Shown here one piece after another: positions 33,693-45,752 of a stretch of DNA of 64,000 nucleotides. The notes beneath the pieces were generated by a model. It worked only from the letters and a program-made list of their open reading frames with translations. It did no database searches and had not been told where the DNA came from. How positions within the stretch are numbered: the stretch's first letter is position 1; every line of letters starts with the position of its first letter. Location: positions 265,548 through 329,547 of the forward strand of contig NZ_LMUJ01000032.1 of assembly GCF_009765975.1 (NCBI RefSeq). The letters are read 5' to 3'. A program made the position numbers and the translations under genes. Origin of the DNA: Acidisphaera sp. S103. GTDB taxonomy: Bacteria > Pseudomonadota > Alphaproteobacteria > Acetobacterales > Acetobacteraceae.

Positions 33693-36600
33693 ATGATCGG
33701 TCTGGTGCGCCTCTCACTGCGCCGGCCTTACACGTCTGCCATCGCGGCCATGCTTGTTGTTCTTCTGGGTGCGTTGTCGATCACACGAATGATCGTCGAC
33801 ATTTTCCCCGTCATCGACATTCCCGTGGTTCTTGTCGTTTGGAATTATCCAGGCCTGACAACCGAAGACATGGAACGGCGCGTCGTTTTCATCACTGAAC
33901 GTGCCTATTCCACGACGGTCAATGGTATCTCCCGTATCGAATCGCAGTCGATTCCGGGCACTGGGATACTGAAGGTCTATTTCCAGGCAGGCACCGACAT
34001 CGGTGGTGCCATCGCGCAAATATCGTCAGTGAATAACACGATTCTTCGTAACGCACCGCCCGGTATGCAGCCACCGGCGGTGATTCAGTTCAACGCGTCC
34101 AACGTTCCGGTTGTGCAATTGACGATGACGTCGAAGACGCTGACGGAGCAGCAGATCTACGACTACAGCTTGAATTTTATCCGAATAAAGCTGTTTACCA
34201 TTCCCGGCCTTTCCACGCCCGGGCCGTTCGGCGGCAAGCAGCGGCAGATGAATGTCGACGTCGATCCGGGGCTATTGGCAGCCAAAGGCTTTGCGTTGAC
34301 GGACGTCGTCAACGCGCTGCAGGCGTCGAACGTGATCGTGCCCGCCGGTACCGCGCGGATTGGCGACCGCACCTACAATGTGGAGCTTAATTCCAGTCCC
34401 TCGGCCGTGGATCGCTTCAACGCCCTGCCGATCGGCGTATTCAACGGCGTGCCAGTGACGATCGGTGACGTCGGCCACGTTAGCGACAGTTTTGCCACCC
34501 AAACCAATATCGTGCATGTCAACGGCAAGCGTGCCGTCTATCTGGCGATCCTCAAACATGCCGATGCATCGACTCTCGCCGTGGTCGATGCAACCCGAGC
34601 AGCATTGCCGGAGATCCAGGCGGCCGCGCCGAATGGTCTGGAATTGAAACTTGATTTCGATCAATCGGTATTCGTGCGTGCTGCGGTGGAGAACGTGGTG
34701 CGTGAGGCGATTATTTCCTCCATCCTGGTCTCAGTGTTGATCCTGGTGTTCCTGGGAAGCTGGCGGAACACGGTGATCGTTTCGGCTTCCATTCCGTTGT
34801 CGGTGTTCGCCGGCATCATCGGGCTATTTCTGACCGGCAACAGCATCAACCTGATGACGTTGGGCGGTTTGGCGCTGGCGATTGGGTTGTTGGTCGACAA
34901 CGCGACCGTGGTCATCGAAAATATCCATCGAAACTTGACACTCGGTAAGAAGTTGACGGTGGCGATCCTCGACGGCGCCGGCGAGGTGATCCAGCCTTTG
35001 ACCGTCGCGACCCTGGCGATCTGTATCGTGTTCTTTCCCGTGGTGATGTTGTTCGGCGTGGCGCGCTATCTGTTCATCCCGCTGGCCGCCACGGTCGTGT
35101 TCTGCATGCTCGCATCCTACGCGCTGAGCTTTACCGTGGTGCCGAGCTTCGGCCGGCTTCTACTGGCGTCGGACAGCGATCATCACGGCCCGTCGACGGG
35201 TTTTTTCGGCATGTTCGATCGCGCGTTCGAGCGGTTCCGCGGCGGCTACGGCCTGATGCTCGAAGGCGCGCTACGGCACCGGGGCTTCGTGCTGCTTCTG
35301 TTTGTCGCGCTGCTGGGGGTCACGGGCGTCGTTGCCACGACCATCGGGCTGGATTTCTTCCCCAGCGCCGACGTCGGCCTGATCAAGCTGCATTACCGCG
35401 CGCCGGCCGGGACACGCATCGAGGACACCGAACGGCTGGTGCTGAAGGTGGAGGATGCGGTCCGGAAAATTATCCCGGGCCAGGAATTGGATACCATCAA
35501 CGACACGGTCGGCGTGCCGTCATCCTTCAACCTGGCGTTCGTGCCGAGCGACAATGTCGGTGACATGGATGCGGAGATTCTGATCTCCCTGAAAAGTGGT
35601 CACCATCCGACGATTGATTACGTCCGCAAGATTCGGCAGACCCTGCCGCCCCAGTTCCCCGGAAGTGTCTTTTATTTCCAGACCGCCGATATCGTCAGTC
35701 AGGTGCTGAATTTCGGCTTGCCGGCCCCAATCGACGTGCAGATCCAGGATGTGAATTTCGACCGCTCCTACGGCTTGGCACAGCAACTCGTGCAGCGGAT
35801 GAAGACGATCCCGGGTGTCGCCGACGCGCACGTTGTCCAGGTACTGAACTATCCGGCGCTGCAAATCGACGTGGACCGGCTGCGCGCCGCGAAGCTCCGG
35901 ATATCCCAGCGCGACGTGGCCAACAACATGCTGACGTCGCTATCGTCGTCCGTGCTGGTGTCGCCGAACTTCTTCCTCAATCCGCAGAATAACGTGAACT
36001 ATTCGGTGGCGGTGCAGACCCCGATCGAGAAGATCAACAGCGCCGCTGACCTATTGAGTACATCTGTGAGTGCGCCCGCCCCGGATCCGACATCGGTGGA
36101 TCCGGCCGCGCTGCCTGCGTCACCGGTGATGCGGCTGGGCGACATCGCCACGATCTATCCGCGCTCCAGCCTGGAATCGGTGAACCACTACACGGTGCAG
36201 CGCGAACTCGACATCGCAGCCAATGTAGATGGACGCGATCTGGGTGCGACCGCGGCCGACATTCAGACAGCGATCAACGACATCAGCAAAGGGCTGCCGA
36301 TCACCACGCATATCGACATCCGAGGTCAGAATGAGGTCATGCAGGCGTCTTTTCGCAGCCTGGGACTGGGAATGATCCTGGCGGTGATCCTGGTCTATGC
36401 GCTGCTGGTGATCTTGTTCCAGTCATGGGTCGATCCATTCATCATCATGATGGCGGTGCCAGGTGGCCTGCTGGGGATCATCTGGATGCTGGCGTTGACC
36501 GGCACCACGATTAACGTCGAATCGCTGATGGGTTCGATCATGACGATCGGCATCTCGGTGTCGAATTCGATCCTGGTGGTAAGTTTCGCCAACGACCTGC

Positions 36601-36923
36601 GTGCGCGTGGTGAGATGACGCCGTTCGCCGCGGCGGTCACCGCCTGCACGATCCGGTTGCGGCCGGTGCTGATGACCGCGCTTGCCATGATCATCGGCAT
36701 GCTTCCCATGGCGCTCGGTCTTGGCGACGCCGGCGAGCAGAACGCGCCGCTCGGTCGCGCCGTGATCGGCGGACTGATCATGGCAACCCTCGCGACGCTG
36801 TTCATCGTTCCGATCTTCTATACTTTGCTGCGACGGAAGCCCCCCACCCTGCATACACTCGATGTCCGCTTCGCCGCCGAGGCGGCCGGCGCGGAAAACA
36901 CCGGAGAAGCCTCACATGGCTAG
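33693..36923 (+). CDS. RND efflux transporter permease
   Basis: Inner-membrane proton-driven pump subunit of 1076 residues in the AcrB/MexF superfamily. It has a first helix after MIGLVRLSLRRP, two large periplasmic loops and the second helix cluster starting near residue 880. LMTLGGLALAIGLLVDNATVVIEN contains the conserved Asp of helix 4, and SLMGSIMTIGISVSNSILVVSFAN is in the second half. GGGAG seven bases before ATG 33693 fixes the start. The permease comes before its adaptor gene, the reverse of the usual order, and no outer-membrane channel gene is nearby. Confidence 0.92.
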   Translation: MIGLVRLSLRRPYTSAIAAMLVVLLGALSITRMIVDIFPVIDIPVVLVVWNYPGLTTEDMERRVVFITERAYSTTVNGISRIESQSIPGTGILKVYFQAGTDIGGAIAQISSVNNTILRNAPPGMQPPAVIQFNASNVPVVQLTMTSKTLTEQQIYDYSLNFIRIKLFTIPGLSTPGPFGGKQRQMNVDVDPGLLAAKGFALTDVVNALQASNVIVPAGTARIGDRTYNVELNSSPSAVDRFNALPIGVFNGVPVTIGDVGHVSDSFATQTNIVHVNGKRAVYLAILKHADASTLAVVDATRAALPEIQAAAPNGLELKLDFDQSVFVRAAVENVVREAIISSILVSVLILVFLGSWRNTVIVSASIPLSVFAGIIGLFLTGNSINLMTLGGLALAIGLLVDNATVVIENIHRNLTLGKKLTVAILDGAGEVIQPLTVATLAICIVFFPVVMLFGVARYLFIPLAATVVFCMLASYALSFTVVPSFGRLLLASDSDHHGPSTGFFGMFDRAFERFRGGYGLMLEGALRHRGFVLLLFVALLGVTGVVATTIGLDFFPSADVGLIKLHYRAPAGTRIEDTERLVLKVEDAVRKIIPGQELDTINDTVGVPSSFNLAFVPSDNVGDMDAEILISLKSGHHPTIDYVRKIRQTLPPQFPGSVFYFQTADIVSQVLNFGLPAPIDVQIQDVNFDRSYGLAQQLVQRMKTIPGVADAHVVQVLNYPALQIDVDRLRAAKLRISQRDVANNMLTSLSSSVLVSPNFFLNPQNNVNYSVAVQTPIEKINSAADLLSTSVSAPAPDPTSVDPAALPASPVMRLGDIATIYPRSSLESVNHYTVQRELDIAANVDGRDLGATAADIQTAINDISKGLPITTHIDIRGQNEVMQASFRSLGLGMILAVILVYALLVILFQSWVDPFIIMMAVPGGLLGIIWMLALTGTTINVESLMGSIMTIGISVSNSILVVSFANDLRARGEMTPFAAAVTACTIRLRPVLMTALAMIIGMLPMALGLGDAGEQNAPLGRAVIGGLIMATLATLFIVPIFYTLLRRKPPTLHTLDVRFAAEAAGAENTGEASHG

Positions 36924-38034
36924 ACGTGGTCTTTTTGGCACATTCCTGCTGTACCTGATCGGCGTACTGGTGATTGGCGGCGCGGCGTTCGGCGCGTGGC
37001 GCATGCGATACGATAAGGGCATGGCGCTATCGGCGTCTCGCGAAGCACTGGCCGAGGGCGTCGCCCGTGGACCAGTGGTGCAGGTCGTGCAGGTGAAAGA
37101 GGGACCCAAGGAGCGTCTGATTAATCTTCTCGGCGAGGCACGGCCCTATCAAACGGCGACCTTGTACAGCAAGGTCAGCGGCTATGTGACATCGATCGCG
37201 GTCGATCGTGGCGACCGCGTCAAGGCCGGGGACCTGCTGGCGACGGTCGCCTCGGTGGAGACCGACCAGCAGTACGAGTCCTCGCAGCGCGATCTGGAAA
37301 ACAAAAAGCGCAACTGGGAACGGGCCAAGGATCTGGTGGCACATGGCTGGACGTCGCATCAGGCGGCGGACCAGGCCCAAACCGACTTTACCATGGCGAC
37401 CGCGACGGTGGCGCAGAACGCGACGCTGAAATCGTACGAGCAGATCAGGGCGGCATTCGATGGCGTCGTGACCGCTCGGTTCGTCGACGTCGGCGCGCTG
37501 GTGCAGAATTCGACCACCAACAAGACCAGCAACCAACCGGTGCTGACGATCGCGGATGAAAGCCGGCTGCGGGTCGATGTGTATGTGGAACAACGCGACG
37601 TGCCGTTCGTGCATGTCGGCGATCTCGCCGACGTCGCCGACGGCGCCAATTCCGATCGCAAGATAACCGCGCGGATTTCCCGCACCTCCGACGAACTCGA
37701 CCCACGCACCCGGACGTTGTTCGTGGAACTCGACGTGGACAATGCAAACCACTTCCTGGTGCCCGGCAGTTTCGCCTACGTGGCGCTGCATGTCCCGGTT
37801 CACAGCTATCCCGAGGTTCCGGTCGCCGGGCTGATCGTGCGTGGCACCCGCACGATGATCGCCGATCTCGACAGCGATCAGACCGTGCACCTGCGGCCGG
37901 TAAAGGTGGCGGATACCGACGGAATCCATGCCCTGCTTGCGGAAGGTGCGACGATCGGACAGCGCGTGGCGATCAATCTGCCCGATGAAGTGAACGACGG
38001 TGGCCGCGTGCAACCGGCAACCAGCGGCCAATAG
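36916..38034 (+). CDS. RND efflux periplasmic adaptor (membrane fusion protein)
   Basis: Adaptor of 372 residues linking the RND pump to an outer-membrane channel. The layout is an N-terminal membrane anchor (residues 8-28), a lipoyl half (TLYSKVSGYVTSIAVDRGDRVKAGD), a short coiled coil (YESSQRDLENKKRNWERAK), the second lipoyl half (IRAAFDGVVTARFVDVGALV) and beta-barrel/MP domains. It overlaps the permease end by 8 bases, with GGAGAAG as ribosome-binding site. Confidence 0.9.
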   Translation: MARRGLFGTFLLYLIGVLVIGGAAFGAWRMRYDKGMALSASREALAEGVARGPVVQVVQVKEGPKERLINLLGEARPYQTATLYSKVSGYVTSIAVDRGDRVKAGDLLATVASVETDQQYESSQRDLENKKRNWERAKDLVAHGWTSHQAADQAQTDFTMATATVAQNATLKSYEQIRAAFDGVVTARFVDVGALVQNSTTNKTSNQPVLTIADESRLRVDVYVEQRDVPFVHVGDLADVADGANSDRKITARISRTSDELDPRTRTLFVELDVDNANHFLVPGSFAYVALHVPVHSYPEVPVAGLIVRGTRTMIADLDSDQTVHLRPVKVADTDGIHALLAEGATIGQRVAINLPDEVNDGGRVQPATSGQ

Positions 38035-38313
38035 AGGCGGCATGGCAGCGGGATCGGGCGGTTGATCGAAGCGCCGCCGTCCGATACCAGCCTGAGAAGA
38101 AATGATATAGCCGGCGCTTCCTGACACGCCGTCGTGGATCGGTCCGCGACGTTGCCGATGTCCCGGGTCAAGCGGGTGACCCGCAACGCTTTGTTGCGCA
38201 ACCTACCAAATTACAACCATAAGGAGAATAAAGCGGGCCATGTTCGCGGCTTTGCGTTATTGTGGGCGCCGATAGCGACACATGAACCGACAATTCAGGA
38301 AACATCATCGGGG
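38035..38313. other. Intergenic region before the HD-GYP gene
   Basis: About 280 bases. AAGGAGAATAAA at 38221-38232 precedes an ATG at 38240 that would give only an 11-residue peptide, perhaps a leader; I do not call it. The frame of the HD-GYP gene is open from 38134, but the sequence before 38314 does not resemble a receiver domain. No clear promoter can be assigned. Confidence 0.4.
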
Positions 38314-39444
38314 ATGGACGCCCAGAAGCCTGATCGAACCGGCAAACCCTACATTGCCATCGCCGTCGGCAATGGCGTGCTGCGATCCCGGGTGACGAAC
38401 TGCCTGATGTCGTTTTATCGATTTGTGGAATACCCGGATATTTCGCAAGCCATCGCCGGTTGCCGAACACATGTGCCTCGCCTCGCCCTGGTCAGCGAGG
38501 AATTGTCCATGAACACCGGCTGCGACTTTGTCCGTATGCTGCGCAACGATCCCAACCTGAAGACGGTTCCGGTCGTGATGGTGGTCGACACGGACGATGA
38601 GGCGACGCGCGACCGGGTGGTGCGATGCGGCGCCGAGAGTTTCATCGTCGATCCATACCCCCGAAGCACGCTGATCAACATGATATCCGGCCTGCTGAAC
38701 CGTCGTGTCGAGGATAAGTGGCAAACGTTGCAGCTGCCACAGCGACAGGCGTTGACCAATACGCTGAACTTGTTCAACGGGATCGCGAATGGAATCGGCA
38801 ACGGTGAGCCGATCCCGTATCAAGCCGTCAGCGAGGCTTGCCAGCCGCTGGTCGAAGCGGTTGGCAACGATGACTTCGTCGACATCCTCAAAGGCGTGAG
38901 AAATCACGACAATTATACGTATGCCCATTCGATGCGGGTCGCGACATATCTCGCGTTGTTCGGCTTCAATCTCCGGCTGCCAAAGAACGAACAGGTCATT
39001 CTGGCCAGTGGCGGCCTGCTGCATGATGTTGGCAAGATGTCCATTCCGCATGAGGTTTTGAACAAGCCCGGCCGCCTCAACGTGGCGGAATTTGAGGTGA
39101 TGAAAGGACATGTCGCTGCGTCCGTGACCTATCTGCAGGGTTGTCCCGATCTGCCAAAGGGTATCGGCATCATAGCCTCTCAGCATCACGAGAAGCTGGA
39201 TGGCACCGGCTATCCATTGGGACTGGCGGGAAACAAGCTCAATCGACTGGCCCGGATGGCGTCGATCATCGATGTATTCACGGCGTTGACGGATCGCCGC
39301 GTCTATAAGCGGGAGATGGCGGCCGAGACCGCCCTCAAACTGATGGCCGACGACATGACGTCGCATTTGGACATGAAGCTGTTAGGCCTGTTTCGCCAGA
39401 TGCTGCTTGACGCCACGCGAGCAGTGCCGCGGCGCGATGACTGA
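38314..39444 (+). CDS. HD-GYP domain protein with degenerate receiver domain
   Basis: Probable c-di-GMP phosphodiesterase of 376 residues. Residues ~12-128 have a CheY-like fold, but the phospho-acceptor Asp is missing: the strand LALVSEELS has Ser/Glu there, so phosphorylation control is doubtful. Residues ~190-350 are a full HD-GYP domain with HSMRVA (His205), HDVGK (237-241), HHEKLDGTGYP (291-301) and DVFTALTDRR, suggesting an active enzyme. The ATG at 38314 starts right before the receiver fold. It follows the RND operon on the same strand after 279 bases. Confidence 0.87.
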   Translation: MDAQKPDRTGKPYIAIAVGNGVLRSRVTNCLMSFYRFVEYPDISQAIAGCRTHVPRLALVSEELSMNTGCDFVRMLRNDPNLKTVPVVMVVDTDDEATRDRVVRCGAESFIVDPYPRSTLINMISGLLNRRVEDKWQTLQLPQRQALTNTLNLFNGIANGIGNGEPIPYQAVSEACQPLVEAVGNDDFVDILKGVRNHDNYTYAHSMRVATYLALFGFNLRLPKNEQVILASGGLLHDVGKMSIPHEVLNKPGRLNVAEFEVMKGHVAASVTYLQGCPDLPKGIGIIASQHHEKLDGTGYPLGLAGNKLNRLARMASIIDVFTALTDRRVYKREMAAETALKLMADDMTSHLDMKLLGLFRQMLLDATRAVPRRDD

Positions 39445-40578
<1,134 letters not shown>

Positions 40579-40624
40579 AGCGCCGTCGCGTCGGCCGGGA
40601 ACGTCCAGGGTCCGTCAATCAAAC

Positions 40625-40654
40625 AACCATCCTCAGCCTGCTCTGAGGATGGTT
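40625..40654. terminator. 12-bp hairpin between mdh and sucC
   Basis: AACCATCCTCAG (40625-40636) and CTGAGGATGGTT (40643-40654) pair perfectly around CCTGCT. The right arm ends one base before the AAGGAG ribosome-binding site of sucC (40656-40661). It looks like a partial terminator or attenuator dividing mdh from sucCD, or a structure that tunes sucC translation. The short GGTTT end gives only a weak U-run. Confidence 0.6.
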
Positions 40655-40667
40655 TAAGGAGCCCGCC

Positions 40668-41864
<1,197 letters not shown>

Positions 41865-42740
41865 ATGTCCGTTCTGGTCAACGCCAACACCAAGGTCATC
41901 TGCCAGGGTTTTACCGGTGCCCAGGGCACCTACCACTCCGAACAGGCGATCGCCTACGGCACGAAAATGGTCGGCGGCGTGACGCCGGGGAAGGGGGGCA
42001 CGATGCACCTCAACCTGCCGGTGTTCGACACGGTGTGGGACTGCCGGGAAAAGACCGGCGCCGATGCCACCGTGATCTACGTGCCGCCCCCCTTCGCCGC
42101 CGACGCGATTCTGGAGGCGATCGACGCCGAATTCCCCCTGATCATCTGCATCACCGAGGGGATTCCGGTGCTGGACATGGTCCGTGTGAAACGTGCCCTA
42201 AGTGGCTCCAAATCCCGCCTGATCGGACCGAACTGTCCCGGTGTGATTACCCCCGACGAGTGCAAGATCGGCATCATGCCCGGCCATATCCACAAGCGCG
42301 GCACCGTTGGTATCGTCTCCCGCTCCGGCACGCTGACCTACGAGGCTGTCGCGCAGACCACGGCGACCGGCATGGGCCAGACAAGCTGCGTCGGCATCGG
42401 CGGCGACCCGGTCAAGGGCACCGACTTCATCGAGGTCCTGGAGATGTTCCTGGCCGACCCCGAAACCAAGCAGATCGTCATGATCGGCGAAATCGGCGGC
42501 CAAAGTGAAACCGAAGCCGCCGATTTCCTGGCCCACAACAAGGTCAAGAAACCCGTGGTCGGCTTCATCGCCGGCGCCGCGGCCCCTCCAGGCCGCCGCA
42601 TGGGTCACGCCGGTGCGGTCATCAGCGGCGGCAAAGATACCGCCGCGGCGAAAATGGAGGCCATGCGCAGCGCCGGCATCCACGTCGCCGACAGCCCCGC
42701 CGCACTCGGCAGTACGATGGTCGAGGTGCTGAAGCGGTAG
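41865..42740 (+). CDS. sucD: Succinyl-CoA synthetase alpha subunit
   Basis: Subunit alpha (291 residues) carrying the CoA-binding Rossmann domain ([15 protein letters not shown]) and the phospho-histidine domain. The phosphorylated His is in the segment [18 protein letters not shown]. It begins directly after the sucC stop, so the subunits are made together. The sucA/sucB genes that often follow are not here; the next gene runs the other way. Confidence 0.97.
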   Translation: MSVLVNANTKVICQGFTGAQGTYHSEQAIAYGTKMVGGVTPGKGGTMHLNLPVFDTVWDCREKTGADATVIYVPPPFAADAILEAIDAEFPLIICITEGIPVLDMVRVKRALSGSKSRLIGPNCPGVITPDECKIGIMPGHIHKRGTVGIVSRSGTLTYEAVAQTTATGMGQTSCVGIGGDPVKGTDFIEVLEMFLADPETKQIVMIGEIGGQSETEAADFLAHNKVKKPVVGFIAGAAAPPGRRMGHAGAVISGGKDTAAAKMEAMRSAGIHVADSPAALGSTMVEVLKR

Positions 42741-42853
42741 CCGCTCCCGTCCCGAACCCTGCGTTCAGGCCACGGTCGTGCCAACGCCCTCATGGCCAAA
42801 GCCTTCCCGTCGTGGTTGGCTATTGGCTTACCCTCGGTGATAGAATTTTACCC

Positions 42854-44350
42854 TCATGACCCGGAGGGCGCGGGGTGAACCACCCGTGCGGCCGGGAATG
42901 TCGCCTGGACCGTCGTCCCCGCTTCGGAACTGCTGATGATCTCCAGGGTTCCTCCATGCAACATCATCAGTTTGCGGCTGATTGCCAGGCCCAGGCCTGT
43001 GCCGCCGAACTTACGGCTGGTCGAAGAGTCCACCTGGCGAAAGGGTTCGAACAGAAATGGCTTTGCCGCTGGATCGATGCCAATGCCGGTATCGCTGATC
43101 AGAACGGCCAGGTCGCCGTCCGCTACCGCCTCTGCCCGCACGATCGTGGTCCCGCCGACGGGACTGAATTTGACCGCGTTGGCGAGCAAATTCAGCAGCA
43201 CCTGAAGCACGGCGCGCTGGTCGATCTGAAGCGTCACGCCGGCGAGGCTCAGATCGTAGATGATCTTCACGTTTCCGGCTTCGGCCTGCGGCGTCATCAT
43301 GCGTTGACAGGCGCGCAACAGCGTACCGAGGTTCACCGGTTCCTCGACTAGGTCATAGTGACCGGCCTCAATCTTGGATATGTCGAGAAGGTCGTTGACA
43401 AGTCCCAGCAGATGCCTGCCCCCGGCATTGATATCCTCGGCGTACGAGATGTACTTGGCGTCAATCGGGCCGGCTGTCTGGTCGCGTATCAATTCCGAGA
43501 AGCCGATGATCCCGTTCAGCGGTGTCCGCAACTCATGGCTCATGTTCGCCAGAAACTCTGACTTGGCTCGGTTTGCGTCCTCGGCGAACTCTTTCGCGAT
43601 GGCGAGTGCTTCCAGGGCGTTTCGGCGTTCTGTCACGTCGGTGAACGTGCGCACGGCCTCCCCCTCTGGCAAATGGGTTGTACGCACTTCCAACACCCGG
43701 CCATTCGGACGCCGGCGCTCATAGATAACGGGCCCGTCCAGCAGCGCCGCGCGCTGCACGAAAGAACGGAACTCCTCATCGCTCGAGACGAACTCCTGCT
43801 GCTCCAGTTGGTAGGCAAGAACATCCTCGAATTTCGGGTGGCCCGCCATCAGGTCGGGCGGCAGGTCAAGCAGTTCGACGGCACGCCTGTTGCAGATCGC
43901 CACTACACGTACGCTGTCAATCACGATCAGGCCCTGGTCCATGTGCTCCAGGGCCGCTTCGAAGATTCGCGACTTCTCGGCCGCGTGATCTTCAGTGTCG
44001 CGAAGGGCTGCCGCTGTCCGCTGCAAAAGCGTGTTTTGGTCCGCGAGGCGCCCAAACTGCCGGCCAATCATTTGCAATAGAATGACGAATTCGGCAGCCA
44101 GACAGGCGGTCGCAAATCCGACAAGTGCGGCATCGTGCCGCCACGCTGCCAGGACATCGCCGACGACAGTGATCGCAATTAGGACCATGCAGCTCAGCAG
44201 AAAGCCACTTCGGCGCCAGCGCGCAGGAGAGCGGCCGAGCGCCATTCGCTTAGCCAACCGCCGACGCCAATCCGCACGCAGCCGAACCAGCCCACGGATG
44301 GATGCGAGCGCATCGGCGATCCGTGCCAAAAGGCGAACGACGCTCGCCAT
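42854..44350 (-). CDS. PAS-containing sensor histidine kinase
   Basis: Membrane-bound sensor kinase of 498 residues. Two hydrophobic helices lie near residues 48-68 and 74-97. A coiled linker and a PAS domain (about 125-240, [32 protein letters not shown]) follow. HisKA carries the phospho-accepting His in [15 protein letters not shown], and the HATPase has [20 protein letters not shown] and [12 protein letters not shown]. There is no receiver domain and no response regulator next door, so the pathway is unknown. ATG 44350 has AGGAG eight bases upstream; a TTG at 44380 is an alternative. Confidence 0.9.
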   Translation of the reverse strand: MASVVRLLARIADALASIRGLVRLRADWRRRLAKRMALGRSPARWRRSGFLLSCMVLIAITVVGDVLAAWRHDAALVGFATACLAAEFVILLQMIGRQFGRLADQNTLLQRTAAALRDTEDHAAEKSRIFEAALEHMDQGLIVIDSVRVVAICNRRAVELLDLPPDLMAGHPKFEDVLAYQLEQQEFVSSDEEFRSFVQRAALLDGPVIYERRRPNGRVLEVRTTHLPEGEAVRTFTDVTERRNALEALAIAKEFAEDANRAKSEFLANMSHELRTPLNGIIGFSELIRDQTAGPIDAKYISYAEDINAGGRHLLGLVNDLLDISKIEAGHYDLVEEPVNLGTLLRACQRMMTPQAEAGNVKIIYDLSLAGVTLQIDQRAVLQVLLNLLANAVKFSPVGGTTIVRAEAVADGDLAVLISDTGIGIDPAAKPFLFEPFRQVDSSTSRKFGGTGLGLAISRKLMMLHGGTLEIISSSEAGTTVQATFPAARVVHPAPSGS

Positions 44351-44732
44351 GCAAGCGGCTCCTGTCAAGGACAGCTTCAAGCTCTAAGCCAACCACATTT
44401 CTCAATGGGCTTGCACGCATCCGGCGTCCAGTGTCGCGCTTGCCGAGGACGTAGGGCCTCTGTTTCAATTCAGCATCCTTCCTATCTTTCGGCGTCCCGA
44501 CGGGTTGAAGGCGGTAAGAGGGCTGGGTTGCTGAGTTTGGATGAACTGTTCGAGGGGCGCCACTTCGATCGCGAGGTCGCCCAATCGCGTTAGGGACGCG
44601 GCTCACACCGCGCGCCCAACCGCGACTGCATCATCAGAATCCGGCCAGCTTGACTAATCCGCCTTGCCTCCGGCAGTGTTCCTAAAAACCGACGCCTACA
44701 GTGGCCGAGGCATAAAAAGGGAGGAACGCCCA
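44351..44732. other. Intergenic region with transposase remnant
   Basis: About 380 bases between the kinase gene and the TRAP operon. It contains the short transposase-like fragment at 44528-44593 and probably the promoter of the TRAP operon. AGGGAGGAA lies just before 44733. Nothing else is recognisable. Confidence 0.4.
44528..44593 (+). pseudogene. IS6-like transposase N-terminal remnant
   Basis: A 21-codon fragment reading LLSLDELFEGRHFDREV then AQSR and a stop. LFEGRHFDREV is the usual opening of IS6-family transposases, which normally continue with a long catalytic domain; here it is cut after about 17 residues. No inverted repeats or catalytic part remain. The call rests on a short match. 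Confidence 0.45.
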
Positions 44733-45752
44733 ATGCAGCGCAATAAGCTGTCACGCAGGCATGTCATCGCGGGAGCGGCTGGGGTCAGTACCGCCACCAT
44801 CCTGCACTGGCCGGCCAACGCCGCGGAATTCAGCTACAAGCTGGGTAGTTCCTCGCCGATGGAGCATCCGGCGATGGCGCATTCGAAGGATGCCGCCGAC
44901 AAGATCAAAGAGCAAAGCAACGGGCGTATGGAGATCACCATATACCCCAACAGCGTTCTAGGCGGCGATACGGCGATGATCGCACAGGCGATCTCCGGCG
45001 CGTTGGAAATGTATATTCTGCCGATCGATCTGCTGGCCCCGCGCAATCCGGTCTGCGGAATTCCCGGCGTCGGCTTCGCCTTCCCGGACTACAATCACGT
45101 TTGGGCCGCCATGGACGGCGACCTCGGGAATCTGTTGCGCAGCGTTGCCGAACAGATCGGGCTGTATTGCCTCGACAAAGGCTATGACCACGGTTTCCGT
45201 CAGATCACCACGCGCAGCAAACCGATCACCGGCCCGGACGATCTGCGCGGCTTCAAGATCCGCCTGCCGGTCGCACCCTACCTGATTTCCCTGTTCAGGC
45301 ACCTCGGCGCATCGCCGACCGCCATCAACTTCAATGAGGTGTACAGCGCCCTGCAGACCGGGATCGTGGATGGCCAGGAAAATCCGCTCGTCCTGATCGA
45401 TACCGCCAAACTGTATGAGGTGCAGAAATACTGCAGCCTCACCAACCACGTCTGGGCCGGCTTCCATGTCTCCTTCAGCGTCCCCGCGTGGAAGAAGCTA
45501 CCGCCGGACCTGCAGGAGATCGTGCATCGCAACTTCACCGCGGCGGCCCTGGCGGAACGCCAGGACTTCGTGACGATGACAGCGAATGAGGAGAAGAACC
45601 TGACCGCCAAGGGTCTCACCTTCAATTCCCCTGACACCAAACCGTTTCGAGACGTCCTGGCGAAGAACGGATTTTATCCCGACATGAAGAAGACCGCCGG
45701 CGACAAGGCCTGGTCGCTGCTCGAGAAATACGTCGGCCCACTTACGTCATGA
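44733..45752 (+). CDS. TRAP transporter substrate-binding protein (DctP family)
   Basis: Periplasmic solute receptor of 339 residues for a TRAP importer of carboxylates. It carries a Tat-like N-terminus (SRRHVIAGAAG), unusual but known in this family. The DctP fold shows LGSSSPMEHPAMAHSKDAADKI, the conserved Arg in GFKIRLPVAP that binds the carboxylate, and VDGQENPLVLI. ATG 44733 has the strong site AGGGAGGAA upstream. It overlaps the fused permease gene by ATGA. Confidence 0.92.
   Translation: MQRNKLSRRHVIAGAAGVSTATILHWPANAAEFSYKLGSSSPMEHPAMAHSKDAADKIKEQSNGRMEITIYPNSVLGGDTAMIAQAISGALEMYILPIDLLAPRNPVCGIPGVGFAFPDYNHVWAAMDGDLGNLLRSVAEQIGLYCLDKGYDHGFRQITTRSKPITGPDDLRGFKIRLPVAPYLISLFRHLGASPTAINFNEVYSALQTGIVDGQENPLVLIDTAKLYEVQKYCSLTNHVWAGFHVSFSVPAWKKLPPDLQEIVHRNFTAAALAERQDFVTMTANEEKNLTAKGLTFNSPDTKPFRDVLAKNGFYPDMKKTAGDKAWSLLEKYVGPLTS

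Noticed and set aside
33714-34664. Long minus-strand frames within the RND permease gene
   Set aside because: Antisense shadows of a high-GC gene; the plus-strand product has full RND motifs.
38240-38275. ATG after AAGGAG giving an 11-residue peptide
   Set aside because: Too short to support, and the spacing from the purine run is long; noted only as a possible leader.
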